Shown here: piece after piece, positions 1-11,223 of the stretch
How positions within the stretch are numbered: position 1 is the stretch's first letter
How the letters are laid out: each line of letters starts with the position of its first letter
Assembly: GCA_030762935.1 (NCBI GenBank)
Contig: CM060884.1
Coordinates: 71,885,196 to 71,949,195, forward strand
Source of the DNA: Hymenopus coronatus
Lineage: Eukaryota > Arthropoda > Insecta > Mantodea > Hymenopodidae
Length of the DNA stretch: 64,000 nucleotides
Reading direction: 5' to 3'
The notes under the pieces: generated by a model
The model's database searches: none
What the model saw: only the letters and a program-made list of their open reading frames with translations
What the model was told of the DNA's origin: nothing
Position numbers and translations under genes: made by a program

Positions 1-620
1 GAAAATGTATTTATGTGAAGGGTAGTTGGGAGTGGGGGGATTTTCTTGAAAATCTTGTTGTCGCATCCTTGGAAGATACTGAACTTAAATACCAAGTTGA
101 ATGAATAAGTGTATTTATTAATATAGCAATATCATACATAGAAATTCAACAGTCGCACGGGTCCACAGACCGTACGTGCTTTTGTAATACACATTACAAG
201 CAATATTAAAACAACAACCACAACAAAGAATTAAAAGAGTAAATACGAAAATACAAAAGACAAAGGAAATACACAGTCAAAAGCAATATTAAACAACAAT
301 AAAAATTAAGAGTGAATCCGAAAATAAAGATACAAAGATATTCAAATATATCAATTTAAATTTACAGCACAGAGTGGAACCTCATAATAGTTAACAATGG
401 GGAAGGAAACAGTCTCAAAGGTAGATCATGTTTCCTCTTCACTGAGTTTCAATAAATACCAAGTTAAATACACACAGGCAGACACCCACGGGCATTTTTC
501 TAAAAATGTTTTTTTATGGTCTCAAAACATGTATTTCCGGTGAAATCTCGGTAGCACAATTTTGGGTACAATGCAATACCTTTTCTATACACTATGTACA
601 TAGTACGTATAGAGAAAATA
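1..620 (+). mobile_element. R850 copy, interrupted by a retroposed insert
   Basis: 3' part of an R850 element, cut by the window edge. It shows the GGGTAGTTGGGAGTGGGGG block, the CA-rich block, the TTTCCGGTGAAATCTCGGTA block and the terminal palindrome (CTATGTACATAG). Positions 99-452 are foreign (next entry). Family definition: '+' means the TGATGTG end is left and the long-palindrome end is right. Confidence 0.85.
99..452 (-). mobile_element. Retroposed insert with 13-bp target duplication
   Basis: A 354-bp segment splits R850 at its internal palindrome. TAAATACCAAGTT occurs on both sides (86-98 and 453-465), a 13-bp target-site duplication as made by target-primed reverse transcription. 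Read on the minus strand the insert ends in AATAAA-containing A+T-rich sequence, as a 5'-truncated LINE or SINE 3' end would. No coding sequence is recognisable and the family is unknown. Confidence 0.7.
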
Positions 621-621
621 A

Positions 622-656
622 AAAGTATATAACATAAATTGTGTGTTTTAACGTGA
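622..656 (+). mobile_element. R850 internal fragment
   Basis: Short piece of the block ATAACATAAATTGTGTGTTT, directly after the end of the previous copy. Confidence 0.6.
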
Positions 657-1086
657 TCCACCCTTTATATTTTCATGAATCTGAGATAAACATTTAACCA
701 TGCTGCACCAAATGCTAGTTCATTAAAACTGGTTACCAAAATATTATACTTTCTATAATTTAAATACTATCTGGTACTCAGCTGAATAATAATGAAAGGC
801 AGATTAAAGCGCCGTGCAGCTGAAATAGCGCGCTCGCAGCGCTCTGCACTAATGCACTACTGCAACTTAATGATGCGAAATAAATCAATGATGACGACAG
901 ATCAAAATAAGGTTATTCACTGCTGGTTCTGAAGCGTGACGTTGCGCAATTTTCAGCAAGTTGTACACATCCCAAATTCTGCATTCACATGTGAGTAACT
1001 CAAATGAATGAGCGCTTTAATGTTCGGATATAACACGGCTTGGAAATGTTTATCTCGTCACAAAATGCAACAGAAGCTTAAAAGAT
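657..1086. other. Unassigned unique sequence
   Basis: No repeat, RNA or coding signal recognised. It contains a short G+C-rich patch near 810-850 with several GCGC motifs. Confidence 0.4.
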
Positions 1087-1357
1087 CTGACGTGTTCCAT
1101 TCACATGACTTTCTCTACATCACTACAACAAATTATTGTTAAAAAGCCTATTCTACTATTTACTTCATACTAATTAAGAAAAAATTAACAGAAATAGTCT
1201 TATTACTTGCTACCTTGTAAGTAGAGGCGAAATAAGGGAGTACCATAAGTTAAAGTGATAGTCAAAAGCTGGTTGCTATGTCACCAGTTCCTTTGTTTGT
1301 ATAGACAGGAGTTGAAAAATTCTCGCATTAGAAAATTATGTTTCTTTTTTTTTTTTT
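1087..1357 (+). mobile_element. R850 5' half
   Basis: Starts with the TCTGACGTG end and ACTTTCTCTACATC, then breaks off in a T-run where an oppositely oriented copy begins. Confidence 0.85.
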
Positions 1358-2209
1358 ACTTTCTCTATACGCACTACATAGTACATAGTCTATCTGAGAC
1401 GGTATTGCTCTCCAACCAAAAGTTCGATACCGCGATTTCACCGGAAATATGTTTTAGGGCCCCCTTAATCTAAAAAAAGTGTGTGTGTATGTGTCCGTGT
1501 GTCTGTGAACACGATAACTCAAAAACGAAAAGTCGGTAAAATACCAAACTTGGTATTTAAGTTTAATATCTTCCAGGGATGTGACACGAAGATTCTGAGA
1601 AAGATTCCCCACCCCCAACTACCCTTTACATGGAACTTCTTTCGAATATTTTGATTTTCTGAAAAATAGCTCTAACGATATTAATTAAAATTTCGTATAT
1701 TAAAGATATTTACCTGAAAAATAAAATGTATATTTTGAATTTTCTAGGAATAGCCTCTGAAGACTGCTTTATTCTGGGTAAATTTTACGGAATTTTGCAT
1801 TACTTCTAAACAGTAAGAGATGGACAAAAGCTTACCACACGAAAAATGTAGAGCACGTTAAAACACACAATTTATGATATATACATTTTTCGTGGACTTC
1901 ATCGTTTTTGAGACATTCTTTGCTTTTGGTTTCTGCTTTGAAAAACTTATACTGTTCTCATACAGGAATTAGTCAAATGCTGTCCATACAATAAAGGAAC
2001 TTCAGTAACAGCTGAACTTCAGTAATTTTGACTATCACTTTAACCTATGGTACTCTCTTATTTCGCTTCTACATACAAGGAAGCAAGAAATAAGACTATT
2101 TCTGCTAATTTATTTCTGATTAGCATGAAGTAAATAGAAGTATAAGCTTTTTAAGAATAATTTGTAGCAGAGATGTAGAGAAAGTCATGTGAATGGTACA
2201 CATAAGATT
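1355..2209 (-). mobile_element. R850 full-length copy
   Basis: Runs from TTTACTTTCTCTATAC to CACATAAGATT, about 855 bp. The palindrome is partly degraded and the microsatellite is a short GT run near 1482-1502. Confidence 0.9.
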
Positions 2210-2212
2210 CAA

Positions 2213-2654
2213 CAATAAAGTAGTCTTCAGAGGCTATTCCCAGATATGCATATTATTTGTCAGGTAGATATCTTTAATATGCGTTATTTTAATTAAAATG
2301 GTTTGAACCATTTTTGGGTAAATCAAAATAATTGAAACAAGTTAAGAGGTAAAGGGTAGTTAGGGGTGGGGTATTTTCTTGAAAATCTTCGACTCGCATC
2401 CTTGGAAAATACATAACCTAAATATCAAATATTGGTTTTTAACGATCTTTTCGTTTTTGAGCAATGTTGCCCACAGATACACAGACAAATACACACAGAC
2501 AGATACACACAAGGACATGTTTCTAAAAATGCTTTTTATGGATTCAGGAGGACCCAAAACATGTATTTCCGGTGAAATCTCGGTATCAGATTTTTGTGTG
2601 GAGTGCAAAACCTTCTCTATACACTATGTACATAGTACGTATAGAGAAAGTAAT
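2213..2654 (+). mobile_element. R850 3' half
   Basis: Begins at the ATAAAGTAGTCTTCAGAGGC block and ends with an intact palindrome and GAGAAAGTAA. Confidence 0.85.
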
Positions 2655-2721
2655 TAGCAGAAATAGTCTTATTACTTGCTAACTTGTAAGTAGGAGCAAA
2701 ATAAGGTTAAAGTGATAGTCT
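2653..2721 (+). mobile_element. R850 fragment
   Basis: Block ATTAGCAGAAATAGTCTTAT through AAAGTGATAGTC, abutting SINE A. Confidence 0.75.
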
Positions 2722-3023
2722 CGTATTTGTAGGACCAATACCTTCCTAGAACTTACAAGCCAATGCCTAGGGGCCAGAAACTGTCGGGGAGCCAACGGCA
2801 CGAAACCACGGAATAGAGAGGGGTCGGCCCGTAGCCAGGCATGAACATGAGTTAGTGGATGATATGGTATATAAGTGATGATGGAGCAATTTGTGTTAAT
2901 GAGTGGCGGGGGAAACCGGATTACCCGGAGAAAACCCGCCCAGAACGGATCCCAAATGCGGTCGCTTGGAATTGAACCGCCTAGATGGGAGACGAGCGTT
3001 CTAACCACTCGCCCATGGCATAG
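2722..3023 (-). mobile_element. SINE A (tRNA-derived)
   Basis: On the minus strand the head reads GGGCGAGTGGTTAGAACGCT (A-box-like) and GGCGGTTCAATTCC (B-box), as in Ser/Leu-type tRNAs. The body has the GGGTTTTCTCCGGGTAATCC block shared with the copies at 5.4, 30.3, 51.2 and 60 kb. The tail ends near 2722 with a conserved TAGGACCAATACC-like end. Confidence 0.8.
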
Positions 3024-3082
3024 GCAAAAACTTACCACACATAAAACGTAGATCTCGTTAAAATACACAATTTATCTCATAA
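3024..3082 (-). mobile_element. R850 internal fragment
   Basis: CAAAAACTTACCACAC to AAAATACACAATTTAT block, between SINE A and the next copy. Confidence 0.7.
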
Positions 3083-3914
3083 ATTACTTTTTCTACACGT
3101 ACTATATACATAATGTATAGAGAAGGTATTGTAATACACCCAAAAATCCGATACCAAGATTTCACACGCAATGCATGTTTTGGGTCCCTCTGATTCCAAA
3201 AAAAGGTATGTGTATGTGTCTTTTGACAGCATAGCTCAAAAACGAAAAGACCGTTAAATACCAAACGTGGTATTTAAGTTTTGTATCTTGCAAGGATGTG
3301 TCACGAACATTTTGAGAAAAATCCCCCACCACAACTATCCTTTACTTGGAATTTTTTTTTCGAAAACATTGATTTTCTCAAAAATGGCTCTACCGATTTT
3401 GATTAAAATATCGTTTATTAAAATGTACATCTTGAATTTTCTGGGAATAGCCTCTGAAGACTACTTTATTCTGGACGATTTTTATTGAATTTTGCATTAC
3501 TGGTAAACCGTAAGAGATGAACAAAGGCTTACTATACAGAAAATGTAAATGTTAAAATACACAAGACATGTCGTAAACGTTTTATTACTGGAGCTTGCCG
3601 TTTTCGAGGTATTCATTGTTATTGGTTTCTATCACTTTTCTAAGGCGGAAGGGTCCGTTTTACTTTTGTTCTACTCCTGGCTAAGCAAAGAAGCGATTTG
3701 CAATGACAATCGCATAACGACAGCTTTTAAAACATTTGACTATCACTTTAGCCTAGTGCATTCCCTTATTTCCATTCTACGTATATGGAACTAATTAATA
3801 AAACTTTGCTAATGTTTATCTCGCTTAGGATGGTGTTGAAAGAAGAATGATCTCTCGTAAGAAGTTGTTTGTAGAGTACCTAGAGAAAGTCATGTGAGTG
3901 TAACACATCAGATT
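3083..3914 (-). mobile_element. R850 full-length copy, subfamily 2
   Basis: Ends in GTGAGTGTAACACATC instead of GTGAATGGAACACATC, and carries the subfamily-2 block with TGGCTAAGCAAAGAAGCGAT. Confidence 0.9.
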
Positions 3915-4432
3915 AGCAAGAATTACGGTAATAAGTATAGTTTGTAGAATAATTAGTAAAGAAGGCCATCATTGTGTAAATATTAGATTATTATTCAAAT
4001 GCACTAAAGAATAATGAATATTCATAAGCACTAATTAAATAAAGAGCTTTTAGGGAGGGGAAAAGTAAATATATAAACTGTCATTTGCAGAAAATAATGA
4101 ATACCATAGCAACCGCAAATGGACACATTTTGATCCCAGTTGTATATGACATCTCTACAAACACTCACCACAGCACTGTATAAAATCACATGCATGTTAA
4201 TGTGGTTAAATGTCATTTATGTGCGTGTTTTCTTTTCTGCTGCTGTCAACAGCGGTCTTATTTGTTTAGTGCTGTCGCAATTTCCAACAAACCCAGTTTA
4301 TAACGAGCATGCAGGATACAGAAATCACGGGAAAATAAAAATAAACATTTCATTTAAAATAAATAAATCGGAACTATCTAATGTTGTTATAATAATAATA
4401 ATAATAACTAATATAGTTGACATTTTACTTTC
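3915..4432. other. Unassigned A+T-rich sequence
   Basis: No recognisable gene or repeat family; a short (ATA)n run lies at about 4389-4407. The ORF across it has no coding features. Confidence 0.4.
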
Positions 4433-5290
4433 TCTACACGTACCATATACATAGTGTATAGAGAAGCTATTGTAATGCACCCAAAAATTCGATATCAAGA
4501 TTTCAAATATATGTTTTGGGTTCCCCTGAATCCAAAAAACATTTCCTGACAAGGTCCATGTGTGTGTGTCTGTGGACAGCATAGCCAAAAACGAAAATAC
4601 TGTTAAACTTGTTATTTAAGTTTATATCTTCTAAGGATGTGACAAAGGTTTTCAAGAAAATTCCCCCGCTTCTAACTACCCTTTACATGGAAAAAATTCG
4701 AACATTTTATTTTTCTTAAAGATGGCTCTTAACGATTTTGATTGAAATCCCACACCTAAAGTCATTTCCATCACAAATAAAATGTATATCTTAAATTTTC
4801 TAGGAAAAGCTTCTGAAGACGTGTTTATTCTGGATGAATTTTCCTGAATTTTGAATAACCAGTAAACCGTAAGAGATAGACAAAAACTTACTAGACAGAA
4901 AATCTAGACCTCGTTAAAATATACAATTTATGTCATACAGTTTTTTCGTGGAGGTTACCATTTTCGAGATATTCCTTGTTATTAGTTTCAATTGTAAAGT
5001 ACATATACATTTCTCAGACAGGAAGTCTCCGTTTTTCTTTTGTTCTACAGCTGGCCAAGCAAAGAAGTGACTTACAATGACAGTTGCATAACGAAAGATT
5101 TTAAAACATTTGACTATCAAATTAGCATAGCACATTCCTTTAGTTTCCTTCTACTTATAAAGAGCTAAGTAATAAGAACATTCTGTTAATGTTTATCTCG
5201 ATTAGTGTTGTGTAGAAAGAAGAATAATTTTTGTAAGAAGTTTGTAGAGCTGCTAGAGAAAGTAATGTATGTATAACACATCATATTTTT
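4433..5290 (-). mobile_element. R850 full-length copy, subfamily 2
   Basis: Palindrome end at the left, ATGTATGTATAACACATC at the right; contains the TGGCCAAGCAAAGAAGTGAC subfamily-2 block. Confidence 0.9.
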
Positions 5291-5309
5291 ATTTTCTCGG
5301 TATATAAAT

Positions 5310-5340
5310 AAATATATATATATATATATATATATATTTA
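5310..5340. repeat. (TA)n microsatellite
   Basis: About 28 bp of alternating TA, between R850 and SINE A. Confidence 0.9.
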
Positions 5341-5371
5341 ATACATTATTATATCTATTTAATACATTTAA

Positions 5372-5657
5372 GCGAGCGGTCACACCGCTCGCCTCTCGTC
5401 AAGGTTCGATCTCAAGCGACCGGATGTGGGATTAGTGGTGACAAAAAGACAGATGGACATGTTTTTTTCCGGGTGTTCCGGTTTCTCATGCCAATTGCTC
5501 CCCATCATCACCTTTGCTAACATCCATTTCGTGCCTGGCTACTGGCCGACCACTCGTTCCAGACTCTCCATTCTCAGGTTTCGTGCCGTTGACTCCAGCT
5601 TTCTGACCCCTTGGCATTCGCTTGTAGGCTGAGAGCTGCCTTATTACGGGGAGGATA
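5372..5657 (+). mobile_element. SINE A, plus orientation
   Basis: Head contains AGCGAGCGGTCACACCGCTC and a B-box-like AAGGTTCGATCTC. The body GGTGTTCCGGTTTCTC and the end TTACGGGGAGGATA are the reverse complement of the minus-strand SINE A copies. Confidence 0.75.
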
Positions 5658-5688
5658 AGCCAACTACGAAAAAACATTAATCGAAAAA

Positions 5689-6052
5689 TCTGATGTGTTC
5701 CATTCACATGACTTTCTCTACCTCTCTGCAACAAATTATTGTTAAAAAGCTTGTGCGTCTATTTACTTCATGCTAATCGAGTAAAAATCAGCAGAAATAG
5801 TCTTATTACTTCTTTCCTTGTAAGTAGAAGAGATATAAGGGAATACCATAGGTTAAAGTGATTGTCAAAAGCTGGTTGCTATGTGACTGAAGTTTCTTTA
5901 TATGTAAGGACAGGAGTTGACATACCCCTGTATGAGAAAAGTATAAGTATTTTAAAGCTGAAGTAAAAGATAAGAAATATCTAAAAAAAAAAAAAAAACG
6001 ACCAACTCCACGAAAAAAAATGTATATAGCTTAAATGGTGTGTTTTAACGTG
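5689..6052 (+). mobile_element. R850 5' half
   Basis: Starts after an A5 run with TCTGATGTGTTCC; broken off after AATGGTGTGTTTTAACGTGC. Confidence 0.85.
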
Positions 6053-6069
6053 CATTAGCACGAAATTAA

Positions 6070-6195
6070 TAAAAGAATAAGCTTATTAACAAATAATTTC
6101 TTACAAAGATAGAGAAAGCCATGTGAATGGAACACATCAGATTTTTAACAATAATTTGTTGCAGATATGTAGAGAAAGTCATTCAGATTTTGTTC
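6070..6195 (-). mobile_element. Two R850 hairpin-end fragments
   Basis: Two successive copies of the TTAACAATAATTTGTTGCAG...AGAGAAAGTCAT terminal block, the first ending in CACATCAGA, the second truncated. Confidence 0.7.
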
Positions 6196-6584
6196 ATGTA
6201 TATTTCCTTTTTTTCCTCGACATAATCAATTTTTAAAAATAAAGTTTTGCAGATAAAAGCATAAACTTTTCACCAGCAGAAATACGGACTTATTGTAGAT
6301 GGCAGAAAATATTAATGAAAATTCATTTAGTACTTCCTGATATGTAAGTGGTTAATTTTGACAAATTGTTAAAGCCTCACAAACACACTTTCTTATACCT
6401 TTAATTTGGATATTGATGTTTCATTAATTATTGCTAAATTATTATTATTATTCAATTTTTTTTCTTTTTGGAGCGTCTTGATATATAGCCTCATGCTGTA
6501 CACCGCACTTCTATATTAATGTTTATTTACATTATCTTCAATATTAACTATTTACTCTTGCTGCATTTATTAGTAATGCCTCAT
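6196..6584. other. Unassigned A+T-rich sequence
   Basis: No repeat or coding signal recognised. Confidence 0.4.
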
Positions 6585-7357
6585 TTTTTACTTTCTCTAG
6601 CCCCGTATGTACAATGTAATAGGGGATAGAGAAGTATTGTATTCCACCCAAAAATTCGATGACGAGATTTCACCGGAAATACATGTTTTAGGACCCCCTG
6701 AGTCCAAAAATAGCATTTTCAGAAAACAGGTCCGTATGTGTGTCTGTGGAAAGCATAGTTCAAAATGAAAAGAGATTTGGTATCTTCCAAGGATGCGACA
6801 CGAAGATTTTAAAAAAAATCCTCCCACCCCTAACTACCCTTTACATGGAAAATTTTTCGAACATTTTGTTTTTCTTAAAAATGGCGCTAATAATTTTGAT
6901 TAAAATATCACATATTAAAGCCATTTCTATCACAAATAAAATGTATATCTTGAGTTTTCTGGAAATAGCTTCTAAAGACCTGTTTATTCTGGATAAATTT
7001 TGCTTAACTAGTAAACCGTAGGAGATAGAAAAAAGCTTATCACACAGAAAATGTAGATCTCGTTAAAATGTACAAGTTACGTCATAAACATTATTTCGTG
7101 GAACTTACCGTTTCAGAGTTATTCCTTGTTATTTGTTTCAGTTGGGAAGTACTTATACTTTTCACAGACGGGAGTCTTCGTTTTTCTTTTGTTCTACACC
7201 TGGCCAATGCATTCCCTTAGTTCCATTCTACTTATAAGGAACTAAGTAACAAAATTCTGCTAATGTTTATCTCGATTAGCATGGTGTTGAAAGAAGAATT
7301 ATCTTTCGTAAGAAGTTTGTAGAGTAGCTAGAGAAAGTCATGTGAGTGTGACACAGA
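6585..7357 (-). mobile_element. R850 subfamily 2 with CCC/GGG palindrome variant
   Basis: The terminal palindrome has TCTCTAGCCCC on one arm and GGGGATAGAGA on the other, replacing the usual TCTCTATAC/GTATAGAGA. The base changes on the two arms match. No microsatellite expansion. Confidence 0.88.
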
Positions 7358-8071
7358 GTTTTTGAATAAGTGTTTGAAAGGTGTTTTTTTAGATGATGTG
7401 TCGGTTTAACGAAACCAAATATTTCGCAAGGATTTGCTTCCAGCCTATCTAGAATAACATTTAATTCCTTCAAAATGCTATGCAGGGAGCTCAAAACCCA
7501 AAGCAATTATTTGTATTACGCGAAAGCCTTTGGGAACACCAGAGTCTCTCGGGAATAAAACAGTAATTTTAAAACTCTCCTTGACTTACGGGGAGACTAC
7601 CGCCCTCAAATGTTTTTTCATTATTACTTTCGTTTATCCGCTTCATTACCACATAAAATATTGACAACAATCCACCGCGGGTTTGGGTTAAATTTGTGCT
7701 TCACGTAAAGAGTTTATACCTATTGAAGGCAAATTTATTGCTTGAAATGAAATTGCAGCCATTTCGAGTCATTCACCTTCATTAAAGTTAATTATGGATT
7801 TACAAATTATTAACGTTCAATTTTGAGTTTTGGAATGGAGGGTAAATGGGAGCGGTATTAGTCGAGAACCAATCCGTTACCTAACCTCTGGTTAGCGATT
7901 ATCCGCATTACTGTAATTTGCCGGTTGTGCTTTGTGACGGCGGCCACAACATTCATTAAAACTGCACGCTAATAACGCTGGAATTACCTCCACTTGACAC
8001 TGAAACAGGGACTAGTACACTGCTCGACTCTTGATCTGCGTTCCTTTAACTTCATGAAATATCCCACAATA
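7358..8071. other. Unique block rich in ATTA motifs
   Basis: 714 bp without recognised repeats. It contains many TAAT/ATTA cores (for example TTAATTATGG near 7790 and CATTAAAACTGC near 7955) with interspersed G+C-rich words. No ORF of note. It could be ordinary intergenic DNA or a regulatory block; nothing decides this. Confidence 0.35.
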
Positions 8072-8176
8072 GACTCTCTAAATGTGCTATGTACATAGTG
8101 TATAGAGCAAGTATTGTATTGCACAACAAACTCGATACCGCAAATATGTTTTGGGTCCCCCTAATTCAAAAAAAAA
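8072..8176 (-). mobile_element. R850 palindrome-end fragment
   Basis: Terminal palindrome plus the GGGTCCCCCTAATTC block, joined directly to a plus-oriented full copy. Confidence 0.8.
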
Positions 8177-9033
8177 TCTGATGTGTACCATTCACATGAC
8201 TTTCTCTATATCCCTGCAACAAATTATTCTTAAAAAATCTTATACTTTTGTTTACTTCATGCTAATAGTAAAACATTAGCAAAAATAGCCATATTACTTG
8301 CTTCCTTGTAAGTAGAGGTGAAATAAGCATAGGCTAAAGTGATAATCAAAAGCTGGTTGCTATGTCACTGGAGTTCCTTTTTTTGTATGGACAGCAGTTG
8401 ACAAATTCCTGTATGAGAAAAGTATGTTTTTCATAGCAGAAACCAAAAACAATGAATGTCTCAAAAACGATCAACTCCACGAAAAAATGTATATAACATA
8501 AATTGTGTGTTTCAACGTGCTCTACATTTTTTGTGTAGTAAGCTTTTGTCCATCTCTTATGGTTTAGCAGTTATTCAAAATTCCGTAAAATTCATCCAGA
8601 ATAAACTACTCTCCAGAGCCTATTCCCAGAAAATTCAAGATATACATTTTATTTGTCAGGTAAATGTATTTAATATATGATATTTTAATCAAAATCGTTA
8701 GAGCCATTTTTGAGAAAATCGAAATTTTCGAAAAAAGTTCCATGTATAGGGTAGTTTGGGGTGGGGGGATTTTTCTCCAAACCTTTGTGGCGCATCCCTG
8801 GAAGATACTAAACTTAAATACCAAGTTTGGTATTTTACCCACTTTTCGTTTTTGAGTTATCGTGTTCACAGACACACGGACACACACACGCGGACCTTTT
8901 TTTGAAAATACTTTTTTTGGATACAGGAGACCCTAAAACATATATTTCCGGTGAAATCTCGGTATCGAATTTTTTGGTGGAGTGCAATACATTCTCTATA
9001 CACTATGTACATAGTGCCCATAGAGAAAGTAAT
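8177..9033 (+). mobile_element. R850 full-length copy
   Basis: TCTGATGTGTACC start, CA-rich block at 8868-8895, palindrome and GAGAAAGTAATAAG end. Confidence 0.92.
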
Positions 9034-9400
9034 AAGTATTTTTAGAAAAAGCTCCGTGTGTGTCTGAGTCTATGGGAGCATAATTCGAAAACGAAAAGAC
9101 CGTTGAATACCAAACTTGGTATTTAAGTTTGCTGTCTTCCAAGGATGCGATACTACCCTTTACATGGATTTTTTTTTCGAAAATTTTGATTCTCCAAAAT
9201 GGCTCTAACGATTTTGATAAAAATACCTTATGTTTAAGATAGCTTTATAACAAACGAAATGTAAAGGTATATTGAGTTTTCTGGGAATAGCCTCTGAAGA
9301 CCTCTTCATTCTGGATGACTTTTATATAACTGGCAAACAAAAGCTTACAACACAAAAAATGTAGAGGTCATTAAAACACAAAACCTATGTCATATACATT
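9034..9400 (-). mobile_element. R850 partial copy
   Basis: Middle of the element only; lacks both termini and has an internal deletion after CTTCCAAGGATGCGATACTA. Confidence 0.8.
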
Positions 9401-9942
9401 TTTACTTTCTCTACACGTACTATGTAAATAGTGTATAGAGCAGGTATTGTAATGCGCCCAAAAATTTTATATTGGGATTTCACCAAAAATACATGTTTTA
9501 GGACCCCTTGAATATAAAAATAGTATTTTGTGAAAAGGTCCGTGTGAGTGTCGGTGTGTGTGTATGTGTGTGTGCCTGTGGGCAACATAGCTCAAAAACG
9601 AAGATAATGTTAAAAACCAAACCTGGTACTTAGGTTTGTTATCTTCCAAGGATCTGACACGAAGATTTTCAAGAAAATTTCCCCACCCCTAACTACCCTT
9701 TCCAGGGAACATTTCTAAAAAATTTTGATTTTTTCAAAAAATGGTACTGAGATATGTGCAGAACAAGTAAGATATATATCTTGAATTTTTTGAGAATATC
9801 CTCTGAAGACTACTTTATTCTGGATGAATTTTACGGAATTTTGCATACCAGTTAAACCGTAAGAGCTGGAAAAAGATTTATCACATAAAAAATGTAGAGC
9901 ACGTTAAAACACACAATTTATGTTATGTAACGTTGAACGTTT
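9399..9942 (-). mobile_element. R850 partial copy
   Basis: Intact palindrome end, GT-rich block (9541-9576), stops after CACAATTTATGTTATG. Head-to-tail with its neighbours. Confidence 0.85.
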
Positions 9943-10749
9943 TTTTACTTTCTCTATACTCACTATGTACATAGTGAATAGAGAATGTATTGCACTCCAC
10001 CAAAAAATTCGATACCGAGATTTCACCGGAAATATATGTTTTAGGGTCCCCTGTATCCAAAAAAAAGAATATTCAAAAAAAAGGTAAAATACCAAACTTG
10101 GTATTTAAGTTTTGTATCTTCCATGGATGCGACACGAAGATTTTGAGAAAAATCCCCCACCCCAAACTACCCTTTACATGGAACTTTTTTCGAAAATATT
10201 GATTTTCTAAAAAATGGCTCTAACGATTTTGATTAAAATATCGTATATTAAAGTTATTTACCTGACAAATAAAATGTATATTCTGAAATTTCTGGGAATA
10301 GCCTCTGAAGACTACTTAATTCTGAATGAATTTTTCATAACTAGTAAACCGTAAGAGGTGGACAAAAACTTAACCCATAAAAAATGTAGAGCACGTTAAA
10401 ACACACAATTTATGTTACATACATTTTTTTCATGGAGTTGATCGTTTTTGAGATATTCCTTTTTATTGGTTTCAGCTTTGAAAAACTTACACTTTTCTCA
10501 TACAGGAATTTGTCAACTCCTGTCAATACAAACAAAGAAACATCAGTCACATAGCAACCAGCTTTTGGCTTTCACTCTAACCTATGCTACTCCCTTATTT
10601 TGGTTCTACTTAGAAGGAAGCAATAATAAGACTATTTCTGCTAACTTCCTCTCTATTAGCATGAAGTAAATAGAAGCATAAGCTTTCTAACAATAATTTG
10701 TTGCAACGATGTAGAGAAAGTCATGTGAATGGAACACAGCATATTTTTT
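9943..10749 (-). mobile_element. R850 copy lacking the microsatellite
   Basis: The step from AAAAAGAATATTC straight to AAAATACCAAACTTGG removes the GT block; both termini are present. Confidence 0.9.
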
Positions 10750-11193
10750 AGTGATCTTTTAAAAGCTGCAACACAACGCATGTGAATTATATTAGTTTTA
10801 CCACGTTGTATTTCGTTTTGAACCTTCCATCTAATTATTCTTGTCCTGTTAAAGTCTTGGTTATTCCAAACACGCGTGAGGTTCACGCACGCCACATAGC
10901 TTTTCCTAAATGCAAGGTCATATATCTGAAAGCCTTGCCCTAATAAATCACTCGAGATGATTTTTAATCAATTTCCTGTAAAACTTTGATGCCATAAAAA
11001 CAATACATCAGTAGCAATATTGATTTCAATCGGAATGGGAAATTACCTTTTTCTCTTTTTAGTCGTTAACTGCCGCTTGATTAAAGGATATTGCTATATT
11101 GGATGTGCCATGAATATACAATAACACGTTTGCTGTTTTGCTTTCGTTTTTATTTGCGTTTTCTGCTTTTATTCCGATAAGCAAGGGACCATT
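10750..11193. other. Unassigned unique sequence
   Basis: No recognised repeat, RNA gene or coding signal. Confidence 0.4.
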
Positions 11194-11223
11194 TTTACTT
11201 TCTCTAGCCCCGTATATACTACA

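Noticed and set aside
2379..2657. Recurring small ORFs with the words ISGEISVSNFWVECNTFS and YVHS on both strands
   Set aside because: They recur because the CCGGTGAAATCTCGGTATCGAA block and the palindrome of R850 happen to be open in one frame. Starts, ends and frames differ between copies and no conserved protein exists.
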